The notes beneath the pieces are model-generated. The model saw only the letters and a program-made list of their open reading frames with translations. It had not been told where the DNA came from and ran no database searches. A stretch of 64,000 nt of DNA. Source: Achromobacter aloeverae (lineage in GTDB: Bacteria > Pseudomonadota > Gammaproteobacteria > Burkholderiales > Burkholderiaceae_B). Made by a program: the position numbers and the translations under genes. Positions 37,399 through 45,015 of this stretch are shown piece after piece. Every line of letters starts with the position of its first letter. Within the stretch, counting starts at the first letter, position 1. The DNA is taken from the NCBI RefSeq assembly GCF_004121055.1, contig NZ_PYAL01000001.1, positions 1,302,001 through 1,366,000 of the forward strand, given 5' to 3'.

Positions 37399-37956
37399 TC
37401 AGCTGCTCCCCTGTGCAATGACCTGGCCGTTGCCCAGCCGGGCGGTGGCGCGGGCCGAGAGCAAGGCCGGCACCGCCGTCCCCATGCCGGGCAAGGTGGG
37501 AATCAGGGGATGCGCGCCGTAGGCGTAGCTGACCACGACCTCGAACTGATCGGCGGCCAGGGTGCGGCCGCTGCATGCGCCGCCGCCGGCCGCGCTCAAG
37601 GCGCCGGCCGGGCCGCACACCGCCACCGCCGGCACGGCCGCGCCCATGGCGCCCAGCCAACTCGCGCGATCGTTGGCAACCGCCAGCGCGGCCGCCGCGC
37701 GCGCCTGCATGGCGCCCTGTCCCTGTTGCCAACGCAGCGCCGTCCGGACCGCCTCGTCGGCGGCCAGGTTCAAGGACTGCTGCGCCATGAAGACGAAGCC
37801 GTAAGTCACGACCCCGTAAAGCAGCAGGAAGAACACCGAGAACACCAGGGCGAACTCGACGGCATAAGCGCCACGCTGAGCACGGCCAGCGCGATATACG
37901 CCGCGTAAGGCACGCCGCGCCGCGGCCGGGCGCGAGGCCCCTGGCGCATCGTCCAC
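37399..37956 (-). CDS. TadE-like pseudopilin (first copy), overlapping the prepilin peptidase gene
   Basis: The core reads RGAYAVEFALVFSVFFLLLYG, a textbook TadE leader (Gly, then Glu at +5), followed by QQSLNLAADEAVRTALRW. No ATG or TTG exists in frame near this point. The first usable start downstream of the distant ATG at 38307 is GTG at 37956, giving 185 residues with a 29-residue Arg-rich leader. That start places about 150 bases of overlap with the 3' end of the prepilin peptidase gene. The reading frame upstream of 37956 is a shadow of that gene. The product is clear; the true start is uncertain, and a sequencing or natural frameshift cannot be excluded. Confidence 0.75.
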   Translation of the reverse strand: MDDAPGASRPAAARRALRGVYRAGRAQRGAYAVEFALVFSVFFLLLYGVVTYGFVFMAQQSLNLAADEAVRTALRWQQGQGAMQARAAAALAVANDRASWLGAMGAAVPAVAVCGPAGALSAAGGGACSGRTLAADQFEVVVSYAYGAHPLIPTLPGMGTAVPALLSARATARLGNGQVIAQGSS

Positions 37957-38321
37957 ACGATCTGGCAAAGCGCATGCAGTCCGCCGGGCACGCCGGCCCA
38001 AAGAATGGCGAGGGCCAATGTCCAGGGACCCGTGAACAGGCCCAGGGCGGCCATGTACTTCACGTCGCCGGCGCCCATCAGCCGCAACCGCCACGCCGCC
38101 ATGAAAAGCAAGCCAAGGAAAAAGCCGCCCAGGGCCTGGCTCCAGCCGCGGGCGCCGGGCAGCGGCCCGGCAACCAGTCCTGTCCGCAGCGCCGCGAGCG
38201 CCAGCAGCTGCAAGGCCATCGCGGCAAGCAGCAAGCCGTTGGGCACGCGGCGCCAACGCAGGTCGTGGATCACGACGCACACATTGAATGCGACAAAAAC
38301 CAGCCACCAGGTCTGCTCCAT
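37806..38321 (-). CDS. tadV: TadV/CpaA prepilin peptidase
   Basis: This inner-membrane aspartic peptidase cleaves Flp and TadE-type leaders. It has 171 residues, short because it lacks the methylase domain, as in TadV. The two catalytic aspartates are Asp20 (VVIHDLRWRRVPN) and Asp86 in the GxGD motif (LMGAGDVKYMA). Four or more membrane helices are visible, with WTLALAILWAGVPGGLHAL among them. The last 17 residues (SSSPWCSRCSSCCFTGS) are Cys/Ser-rich and out of character; they are read from DNA that encodes the membrane helix of the overlapping TadE-like gene. Confidence 0.92.
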   Translation of the reverse strand: MEQTWWLVFVAFNVCVVIHDLRWRRVPNGLLLAAMALQLLALAALRTGLVAGPLPGARGWSQALGGFFLGLLFMAAWRLRLMGAGDVKYMAALGLFTGPWTLALAILWAGVPGGLHALCQIVWTMRQGPRARPRRGVPYAAYIALAVLSVALMPSSSPWCSRCSSCCFTGS

Positions 38322-38362
38322 CTGGGTTTGCGGTTCGGGAAGGGGTCGGTGCGTTGCGTGTC

Positions 38363-38584
38363 CTACTGCGCCGGCGGCGTGGTGCCGCCCGCCGTCGCCG
38401 TCGTATTGGCCGCGCTCACCTTGTCGCTGATGGTGGTGAACAGGTCCTTCAGGTTGGGCCCCAGCACAGCCAGGCCGGCGATGATCACCACCGACACCAG
38501 CCCCGCGATCAGTCCGTACTCGATGGCCGTCGCGCCCTCTTCGTCGCGCCAGAAGTGCTTAAGTTGTTGCAGTTGCATGATCAA
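38363..38584 (-). CDS. flp: Flp-type major pilin
   Basis: This is the structural subunit of the Tad pilus, 73 residues. The leader MIMQLQQLKHFWRDEEG is followed by ATAIEYGLIAGLVSVVIIAG, with Gly at the cleavage site, Glu at +5 and Tyr at +6, the Flp hallmark. The mature pilin would have about 56 residues. It is first in the cluster and 41 bases ahead of the prepilin peptidase gene. The coding-strand leader has aggggag before ATG. High expression relative to the other genes is expected from its position, but no terminator hairpin after it was confirmed. Confidence 0.95.
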   Translation of the reverse strand: MIMQLQQLKHFWRDEEGATAIEYGLIAGLVSVVIIAGLAVLGPNLKDLFTTISDKVSAANTTATAGGTTPPAQ

Positions 38585-38698
38585 CTCCCCTAGTAAAAAG
38601 GGTATCTACGACACAAACACGCCGGCCATCCCGGCCGGGCGACCATCGCGAACGCCGGCTGCCGGTTTACGGCACGGCGCGGCAGCCGCGAATCCGAT

Positions 38699-39520
38699 TC
38701 AGGGCGGTCCCGGGCGGCGCGGCAGCGACGCCAGCGAGGAACCGTTGTTATCGATCAAGGCATCGACGCGCGCCGCCAGGTGGGCGCGATACTGCGTCGA
38801 CGTGCGGTGCAATTGCCAACGGATGGCCAGCAAGGCCAGCGCCGACAGGATGAACACGACATAAGGCAGCGATGCGCCGCCGATGGTCCAGCTCGCGGCC
38901 TCGCCCGGCGCAATGCAAATCACCAGGCCGCCGGCCGCGGCGGTGTAGTGCATGCCGCAAACGGCCAACGCCATTACCAGCGCGGCGATCGGACGCTGCC
39001 ATTCGTTCTGGATGTTGAATGCGAGCCACAGGGCCGCGGTGGCGGCCACGATCGCGACGACCACCGACGCCGCCACCATCCCCGGGACATAGGACACCGT
39101 GCCCGGCATGCGCATCGCGGCCATGCCCAGGTAATGCATCCCCGCCACTCCCAGGCCGGCCAGGATGCCGCCCGCGACGCAGCGGCCCAGCGTGAAGGCG
39201 GACCGGCCGACATACCAGAAGGCCGCGCCCGAGAACACCACGGCCACCGCCAGGCTGAGCGCGGTCCAGCCAGCCTGGTAGCCCACGATGAAAGGCAGGC
39301 GCTGGGCCTGCATGCCGATGAAATGCATGCTCCAGATACCGACGCCGCCCATCGCGAACGCGGCTACCGCCACATAGCCCATGTGGGCGCCCTCGCGGCC
39401 GGCGGCGCGGATGCGCGTCGCCGCCAGCAGGGCGACGTAGGAGCCCAACGCGGCCACGACGAAGGAGAGCGCCACGACGCTCTCGTGGAATGCGAGCGGG
39501 ACGATGTCGCCGGGACTCAT
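38699..39520 (-). CDS. MHYT-domain integral membrane sensor-like protein
   Basis: This 273-residue membrane protein consists almost entirely of an MHYT domain: seven hydrophobic segments carrying MHFIGM (65-70), MHYLGM (128-133) and MHYTAA (190-195). MHYT domains are proposed to bind copper and sense oxygen, CO or NO. Unlike many relatives it has no GGDEF, EAL or kinase output domain; only about 40 polar residues follow the last helix. It ends 114 bases upstream of flp on the same strand, so it could be co-regulated with the Tad locus, where loss of its signal partner would need another protein. The promoter side faces the AT-rich region. Confidence 0.9.
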   Translation of the reverse strand: MSPGDIVPLAFHESVVALSFVVAALGSYVALLAATRIRAAGREGAHMGYVAVAAFAMGGVGIWSMHFIGMQAQRLPFIVGYQAGWTALSLAVAVVFSGAAFWYVGRSAFTLGRCVAGGILAGLGVAGMHYLGMAAMRMPGTVSYVPGMVAASVVVAIVAATAALWLAFNIQNEWQRPIAALVMALAVCGMHYTAAAGGLVICIAPGEAASWTIGGASLPYVVFILSALALLAIRWQLHRTSTQYRAHLAARVDALIDNNGSSLASLPRRPGPP

Positions 39521-39761
39521 GGCGATCTAGTCCAAAAGCCGGATTCGACGGTCACCCCATGAAGGTCGAAAGCCGCACCATGGTTCAGCCCTGCGATGCC
39601 GTTCATGCGTGTATGGCCTCATTACAGTCTCCCGATGCCCAGCTGTACTCGAATGAAATCTTATGAAGCAATACGCACACTAGTCTTATCTATTAACAAT
39701 CTTTTATACAGTGGGGGATAACCCTAGTCATGTTGTATTTGTGGGTGAACTTTTCGACACC

Positions 39762-39785
39762 ATACCCCTAATTGGGGTATTTTTG
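39762..39785 (+). promoter_or_regulatory. Palindrome ataccccTAATTggggtat followed by T-run
   Basis: Arms of 7 bp (atacccc and complement) flank a 5-base centre, then ttttt follows. It can be read as a small terminator or as a binding site for a FixJ/NarL-type response regulator, since tacccct-like heptamers in dyad are their usual target. The sequence does not decide between these. Confidence 0.5.
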
Positions 39786-39824
39786 CGGTGATTTAGGGAT
39801 AAATTGCGGTAACTTAAGTTTTAT

Positions 39825-39854
39825 TTGCACCGCTTAGTATTCTGTCGACATAAT
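39825..39854 (+). promoter_or_regulatory. Candidate sigma-70 promoter for the TpsB gene
   Basis: ttgcac (39825-39830) and cataat (39849-39854) are 18 bases apart. The direct repeats of ttgcggt lie just upstream, where an activator would bind. If used, the leader to the GTG start would be about 320 bases long. Confidence 0.4.
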
Positions 39855-40178
39855 ACTGACCAAGACTTCGGTGTTACAAATTTGGATTTTTGCACATATA
39901 TCTGCCAGACAGATGTTAGTAAGTGATAGCAATGCATTTAGTAAAGACAAACACTTTCAGTGCGGATGCGGCGAAAGCGTGCAAATACAGGTCACGAACC
40001 AGTGGAATAGGCGCAGTTTCCTGGCATAGGCGGCGAGATAGCGGATCTAGGCCATGTGCATGAAATCGCCTGCGCGACACGCGACAAACGACGGGCCGGC
40101 GCGGGTGGCCGAAGTTGGCGCGGCCCGCGACACGCGGGCCGACGCTCGCGCGGCGCAACACATGAGGGGAAGGACATA

Positions 40179-41909
40179 GTGAAGAGTTCGTGGATGATGC
40201 AAGCCATCCCGGCGCGCCGCGGGCGTTGCGCCACGTCCGCATTGATGATCCTCGCGGGCGCGCTGCTGGCGGCGCCGGATGCCCATGCCGACGGCCCCTT
40301 GCGGGGCAACCCGATAGACTCCCTGCCGCCCATGGAAAAGCCGGCGCCGCCCGCGCCGCCGCCCTTGCAGGCGCCCACGCCCGAGCAGCAGGCCATCGCG
40401 GCGCGCCTGGCCCTGCACATCGTGCCGCGCCATTTCGACGTGGCGGGCGCGCATGCGATTCCCTTCGAGGAAATCAGCGCCATCCTCGCTCCCCTGGCCA
40501 ACAAGGACATCACGCTGGGCCAGCTGGTGCAGCAAGTCGACCGCATCACGACGCTGTACCGCGAACGCGGCTACCCCTTGTCCTTCGCCGTGGTGCAGAA
40601 CCAGACCTTCGCCCAGGGCACGGTAGTCGTGACCATCGTCGAAGGCCATATCGGCGCCATGCGCATCGAGGGCGACATCGGCGGCGCCGAGGATCGCCTG
40701 CGCACCCTGGCGCAGCCGATGATCGACGAGAAACCGCTGACGCAGCGCACGCTGGAGCGCCAGTTGAACCTCATGCGCATGGTGCCGGGCGTGACGTTCA
40801 CGCCCGCGCTGGAGCTGCCCCGCCGCGCCGACGGCGCCAGCGAGCTGGTGCTCAAGGCCAACCGCAAGCCGTTGGCCGTGACGGCCGGGGTGGTGGACCT
40901 GGGAACCGGCATGCAGCCGCTGGTGAATACCAGCGCCAACAGCCTCACACCGCTGGGCGAGCAGACCCGGCTCACCGCCGCCGTGCCATTCGGCACCGAC
41001 GACGTGCGCTACTACGCGGGCGACGTGACCGTGCCGATCGGGTCCAGCGGGCTGGCGGTGAAGGTGGACGGCTACCACTACGAAGCCAAGCCGCAAGACG
41101 ACACGGTCGAGATGCTGGGCTACAAGCGCACCGTCAAGAACGATCGCATCGGCATCGGCGTGAGCTATCCCTTCCTGTTGAACAACCAGAGTTCGCTGAC
41201 CGGCACGTTGGGCATGTACGCCGTCAACGCGCAGGACATCTATGACCAGCACGACAGCGATCTGTGGCTGCGCCAGAAGACCCGCGTGCGGGCCGCGACA
41301 GCGGAAATGCGCTACATCACCGTCGGGCCCGCGCGCAGCACGGACATCACGCTGGGGGTCTCCAAGGGCATGACGGGCCTGGGCGCGCAGAAGACGATAG
41401 ATTCGAACTACGGGTACTCGGCGACGCCCGACGTGGACCTGGACTTCACCCGCTTCAACATCAATGCGAAGCAGAGCTTTACGCTGCCGGCGCAGTTCGG
41501 GCTGGTGCTGTCCAGCGCGGGACAGTTCAGCGATAACGTGCTGCCAAGTTCGGAACAGGTGTCGTTCGGAAGCTGGCGGTTCGGCATGGGCTATCCGCAA
41601 GGCGAGACCAGCGGGGACAAGGGGCTGGGGGCCTCGATCGAACTGAACCGCAAGTTCCCGACCGGGTGGCAGTACCTGTCGGCGGTCCAGCCATACGCCC
41701 TGGTGGACTATGCGCGCACCTGGTACAACGCCGCGGCGCTCAAGCCCTATAACAATCGCCACCTGTCGTCGGTCGCGCTAGGCGTGCGTTTCACGGACGA
41801 CAGGTTCTACCTGTTCGACTTCAATGTCGCCAAGCCGGTGGGATCGTCCACATTGAATGACGACAGCCGCGGATGGCGATTCAACGCGAACTACCAGGTC
41901 TTCTATTGA
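40179..41909 (+). CDS. TpsB/FhaC-family outer-membrane transporter with altered VRG(F/Y) motif
   Basis: This two-partner-secretion-type translocator of the outer membrane has 576 residues from GTG 40179, which follows aggggaagga; ATG codons five and six triplets later (MMQAIPARRG) are alternatives. A signal peptide (LMILAGALLAAPDAHA), a Pro-rich stretch, two POTRA domains (about 70-230, with LYRERGYPLSFAVVQNQTF) and a 16-strand barrel follow, ending in NYQVFY with a terminal aromatic. The L6 hairpin reads FGMGYPQGETSGDKG; FhaC-type proteins have VRG(F/Y) at this point, so the invariant Arg is Met470 here. The next gene encodes a repeat lipoprotein instead of a TpsA filamentous adhesin. Confidence 0.9.
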   Translation: MKSSWMMQAIPARRGRCATSALMILAGALLAAPDAHADGPLRGNPIDSLPPMEKPAPPAPPPLQAPTPEQQAIAARLALHIVPRHFDVAGAHAIPFEEISAILAPLANKDITLGQLVQQVDRITTLYRERGYPLSFAVVQNQTFAQGTVVVTIVEGHIGAMRIEGDIGGAEDRLRTLAQPMIDEKPLTQRTLERQLNLMRMVPGVTFTPALELPRRADGASELVLKANRKPLAVTAGVVDLGTGMQPLVNTSANSLTPLGEQTRLTAAVPFGTDDVRYYAGDVTVPIGSSGLAVKVDGYHYEAKPQDDTVEMLGYKRTVKNDRIGIGVSYPFLLNNQSSLTGTLGMYAVNAQDIYDQHDSDLWLRQKTRVRAATAEMRYITVGPARSTDITLGVSKGMTGLGAQKTIDSNYGYSATPDVDLDFTRFNINAKQSFTLPAQFGLVLSSAGQFSDNVLPSSEQVSFGSWRFGMGYPQGETSGDKGLGASIELNRKFPTGWQYLSAVQPYALVDYARTWYNAAALKPYNNRHLSSVALGVRFTDDRFYLFDFNVAKPVGSSTLNDDSRGWRFNANYQVFY

Positions 41910-41953
41910 GGGGCTCGCGCGGCGGCGCCGGCCGCCTCGCGCGCCATCGTGCG

Positions 41954-41990
41954 AGCGACTGTCGCGGACACGCGAAAGTCGCTTTTTTTT
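41954..41990 (+). terminator. Terminator after the TpsB gene
   Basis: agcgact and its complement form the stem, an internal cgcg pair lies within the loop, and eight T follow directly. It begins 45 bases after the stop. It separates the TpsB transcript from the lipoprotein gene, unless read-through occurs. Confidence 0.8.
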
Positions 41991-42277
41991 GATCGGCGTT
42001 ACGTTCCGACGTTACGTTACGCGAGGCCTTGTTCCCGTAACGCCGCGAGACCATCCCAGGGTTTGCCCGCGTTATTTGGCATTGAAGAAGGGAGATGCCG
42101 GTATCGCGCCCGCGCCACCAAAAGCCGAACAATCCTTTATTTATCAATAACTTATAAAACAATCAACGCACGCAACCAGTTTCCTTCGGCAAGAAGACGC
42201 AAAGTTGGCATGGATTTAGCACTAGTCCAGTCATCGGGCCATTTCGAGCCCGTCTTATCGACAGACTGGAGCGTGCC
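41991..42277. other. Leader region of the repeat lipoprotein gene
   Basis: This 287-base gap begins with overlapping gttacgtt repeats (41998-42025; gttacgttccgacgttacgtt) and contains an AT-rich segment at 42128-42165 (tatttatcaataacttataa) that is the best promoter candidate. No gene is seen. Confidence 0.45.
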
Positions 42278-44002
42278 ATGCAAGCCATCGGGAAATGCCA
42301 AGATATCAAGCGTACGTTGAGCCTCACCCTGTTGACCGCCGCGCTGATGGGTGTGCTCGCGGGCTGCGGCAGCAGCCACCATCACAACGACTCCGTCGCC
42401 GACAATAACGGCCTGCCCACCACGCCCGGTGGTGGTGGCGGCGGTGATGGCGGCGGCAACGGCGGCGGCGGCAACAACACCAATCCCACGAACCCGAACA
42501 ACCCTAACAATCCTAGCAATCCTACCGATCCCACCAATCCGACGAATCCCACCACTTCCGCCGGCCTGCTGCAAACCACGCTGGGGAACACCGGGTCCGC
42601 CGTGGACAGCCTGGCGCCGGTCGGCGCGGGTTCGCTGCTGGGCGATGTCGGCAAGGCGCTGGATCCGACCGTGGCGCCCGTCGCCAATACCGTGACCTCC
42701 CTCACGCAGAAAGTGGGCGCGACGACCGGCCTGGGCGCTCCCGTCGACAGCCTGCTGGGCCAGGTGGGCGGCACCGTGGGCAACCTGGGCGACTCGGTTT
42801 CGTCGACCGCCTTGCCCGGCAACCTGGGCACCGCGGTGGGCGGTTTGGTGAGCGGCCTCGGCACGACGGTGGCCAGCGCGGGCGGATTGCTCAATGCATC
42901 GGCCGACAACCCCCAACCGCTGACCACCGTCCTGGGCAACGCCACCAACGCCGTGGGCTCGGCCACCGCCGCCCTCACCGCGGACGGCGGACTGCTGCAA
43001 CCGGTCAGTGGACTGCTGGGGCAGGTCACGGGCACCGCGCTGTCCGGGCCCCAGCAATCCATCCTGCAGCCGGCGCTGGGCAATACCGGCAAGGCCACCG
43101 ACAACGTGGTGCCGCTGGGCTTGCAACAGCCGCTGGCCGATGTCGGCGGCGCACTGGACAAGGCCGTATCGCCCGTGGCCGGCAAGGTCACGAGCCTGAC
43201 GCAGCAGATAGGCGACAACAGCGGCCTGGGCTCGCCCATCAGCGGCCTGCTCACCAACATCGGCGGCACCGTTGCGGGCGCCGGCGGCACGCTGGGCGGC
43301 ACGCAGTTGGCCGGCGTCAACGGCCTGCTCTCCGGCGTGGGCAACGCGGTCAGCGCGGCCGGCGGACTGGTCAGCAGCAGCAACCCGGCGGCGGCCAATC
43401 CGCTGGGCGGCATATTGGGCAACACCACGGCCGGCGTCGCCTCGCTGACCGGGACGGTGGGCGGCGTGACGGGAGGCTTGACCGGCGGTTTGACCGGAGG
43501 CCTGGCGGGCGGCTCGGGTGCGCCCGGCGCGGCCGGCGGCCTGCTGCAACCGATCAATGGCCTGCTCGGCGGCCTGGGCGGCGTGCCGTCCGGCAACGGC
43601 AACAACGCCGGCCTGCTGGCGCCCGTCACCGGTCTGGTAGCGACGGTCACCGGCCGTCCGGCCGGCACTGGCGCCAACACCGGCGGCCTGCTCAGCGGTC
43701 TCATCAATGGTGTGACCACGGTGGCCGGCAACGCCGCCACGAGTGCGGGTGGTGCCACGGGAGCGGCCGCGGGTGGCGCTACCGCGGGTGGCGCCGCCGG
43801 GGCTGGCGGCAGCACTGGCGCCAGCGTCACCGCCGGCAAGGGTGGTCTGCTGGGCGGCTTGTTGGGCGGCGCCACCGTGGCGGCCAACACGAGCGGCGGC
43901 GCGGGGGCTGCGGGCGGGGCGACCACCACGTCCACTAGCGGCTCCACGAACACCGGCGGCCTGCTTGGCGGGCTCGTCGGGGGGCTGCTCGGCCGCCGCT
44001 GA
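42278..44002 (+). CDS. Repeat-built Gly/Ala/Leu-rich lipoprotein, likely surface or envelope structural protein
   Basis: This 574-residue protein has a lipoprotein signal (KRTLSLTLLTAALMGVLAGC; lipobox LAGC, Cys about 30). A Gly/Asn linker and an Asn-Pro-Thr/Asn tripeptide tract (residues 65-92) follow. Two tandem modules of about 160 residues come next (from about 96 and 261). Each opens with LGNTG, contains VTSLTQ, continues with a run of GGLL/VGGL motifs, and ends near GGLLQP(V/I)xGLLG. A Gly/Ala-rich tail ends in repeated GGLLGG units and LLGRR. There is no Gly-X-Y collagen periodicity. Automated pipelines may call such proteins collagen-like. It is placed between a TpsB transporter and a MarR regulator; I infer an envelope or surface role. 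Confidence 0.85.
   Translation: MQAIGKCQDIKRTLSLTLLTAALMGVLAGCGSSHHHNDSVADNNGLPTTPGGGGGGDGGGNGGGGNNTNPTNPNNPNNPSNPTDPTNPTNPTTSAGLLQTTLGNTGSAVDSLAPVGAGSLLGDVGKALDPTVAPVANTVTSLTQKVGATTGLGAPVDSLLGQVGGTVGNLGDSVSSTALPGNLGTAVGGLVSGLGTTVASAGGLLNASADNPQPLTTVLGNATNAVGSATAALTADGGLLQPVSGLLGQVTGTALSGPQQSILQPALGNTGKATDNVVPLGLQQPLADVGGALDKAVSPVAGKVTSLTQQIGDNSGLGSPISGLLTNIGGTVAGAGGTLGGTQLAGVNGLLSGVGNAVSAAGGLVSSSNPAAANPLGGILGNTTAGVASLTGTVGGVTGGLTGGLTGGLAGGSGAPGAAGGLLQPINGLLGGLGGVPSGNGNNAGLLAPVTGLVATVTGRPAGTGANTGGLLSGLINGVTTVAGNAATSAGGATGAAAGGATAGGAAGAGGSTGASVTAGKGGLLGGLLGGATVAANTSGGAGAAGGATTTSTSGSTNTGGLLGGLVGGLLGRR
42565..43590 (+). repeat. Two tandem ~160-residue modules within the lipoprotein gene
   Basis: Module 1 (about 42565-43038) and module 2 (about 43060-43590) match in order: LGNTG(S/K)A, then PV(A)x(T/K)VTSLTQ, then GLG(A/S)P, GG(T)V, GGLL and GGLLQP(V/I). 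The DNA has diverged, so the duplication is old. Boundaries are approximate. Confidence 0.75.
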
Positions 44003-44215
44003 AGGCTTCCGCGGCCCGCGAACGCCGGCGTGCCGGCGCCGGCCCGGGGCAGCCGCACCCCATGGCCGGTCGCGTGGACAAGCGCGTCGACAGCCGGCGC
44101 CTGGACAGCCGGGGCCTGGACAAGCGGCCCTGGCGGTCCAGCGGGAAACCTCTACACCCAATACGACATAACGTCCCCTCAATAGAACCAGAAACGAGAA
44201 CCGGGAGTCCCGATC

Positions 44216-44794
44216 ATGTTTGACATCAATACTGCCAAGCCGATGGACCGCGATATCGAGCGCGCCGCTGAACACGCCGCCGAGATCGTCATGCCGCGCG
44301 GCGACGCCGGCGGCATGCAGCAAGGCCTGCTGGACGACATGGCGCTGATGCTGGGCCGCCAATTCAGCGCCTACACCGCCGTCTGCCAGGCCACGCTGGC
44401 GCAGGAATTGGGCATGCCGCTCCCGGACTTGCGCGCGCTGGAAATGGTGATCGAATTCGAAGCCTTGCCCACAGGCCAGCTGGCGCAGCTGCTGGGCGTG
44501 AGTTCAGGCGGCGCCACCGCGCTGATCAATCGCCTGGAGGAGTCTGGCTATGTGAAGCGTGGCCGCCATCCGCTGGATCGCCGTGTCATCGTGATTCGTC
44601 CGGTAGCGGCCCGCTGCGCCGCATTGACGCGGCAGCGCCGCCTGGTCGCCGATGAAGTGGTGTTGCAGGCACGCCGCTACGACCATCAGCAGTTGCAGGC
44701 CACGCACGCCTTCCTGGCGCAATGCGTGCGCGCCCTGCGCCAGGAAACGCTGGCCTGGCTGGAAACGGGGCAGAACCCGGCCCTGGACGATTGA
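44216..44794 (+). CDS. MarR-family transcriptional regulator
   Basis: This dimeric winged-helix regulator has 192 residues. The helix-turn-helix and wing are visible around residues 80-125: LPTGQLAQLLGVSSGGATAL, then INRLEESGYVKRGRHPLDRR, where the DRR loop contacts the minor groove in MarR proteins. The N-terminal and C-terminal helices for dimerisation are present. No ligand is predicted. It lies 213 bases after the lipoprotein gene and on the same strand. Most MarR proteins control their own locus, so the lipoprotein and TpsB genes are the first candidates as targets. Confidence 0.93.
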   Translation: MFDINTAKPMDRDIERAAEHAAEIVMPRGDAGGMQQGLLDDMALMLGRQFSAYTAVCQATLAQELGMPLPDLRALEMVIEFEALPTGQLAQLLGVSSGGATALINRLEESGYVKRGRHPLDRRVIVIRPVAARCAALTRQRRLVADEVVLQARRYDHQQLQATHAFLAQCVRALRQETLAWLETGQNPALDD

Positions 44795-44981
44795 TGAAAC
44801 GACCCGATTTCGATCGCCGCGGCAACGCGCGGCGCGCAACGCCCGCGGCCACCCGCCTCCCGCGCGATCGCGGTACGGCACGGCTGGCCGGCAACGCGCC
44901 CTCGTAGCGTCGCGGCGATCGATCCGCCTTCCTGGCGGCCACGCGGACCCTGGGCCATCAGGATGCACGCCGCAGTACCTT

Positions 44982-45010
44982 GGATCCGCGCCGGGGCGGA
45001 TCCTTTTTTT
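44982..45010 (+). terminator. Terminator after the MarR gene
   Basis: ggatccgc (44982-44989) and its complement (44996-45003) form an 8-bp stem with a 6-base loop, followed by seven T. It is about 190 bases after the marR-type stop and 6 bases before the end of the convergent yejF. Confidence 0.88.
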
Positions 45011-45015
45011 CGCCC

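Larger units (their letters stand above)
39521..40178. other. Long AT-rich control region between the MHYT and TpsB genes
   Basis: This 658-base divergent region has no gene. Bases from about 39640 to 39960 are strikingly AT-rich for this genome. Visible elements are a palindrome with poly-T (39762-39785), two ttgcggt copies exactly 21 bases apart (39783 and 39804), and a candidate promoter (39825-39854). The part from about 40060 to 40160 returns to high G+C. The length and richness in sites suggest heavy regulation of one or both neighbours. Confidence 0.65.

Noticed and set aside
38585-38698. Possible sigma-54 promoter upstream of flp
   Set aside because: I looked for GG-N10-GC with TGGCAC/TTGC context on the minus strand; only partial matches (tggccggcgtgtttg) with the GC element missing. 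A sigma-54 link for the Tad operon is therefore not supported from this gap.
42278-44002. Collagen-like triple-helix protein
   Set aside because: Gly residues are frequent but not at every third position; the pattern is GGLL/VGGL and Gly-Ala.
42152-44362. 736-codon minus-strand open frame across the lipoprotein gene
   Set aside because: Arises from Gly/Ala-rich codons of the sense gene; no start context, no recognisable domain; the sense gene has a perfect lipobox and modules.
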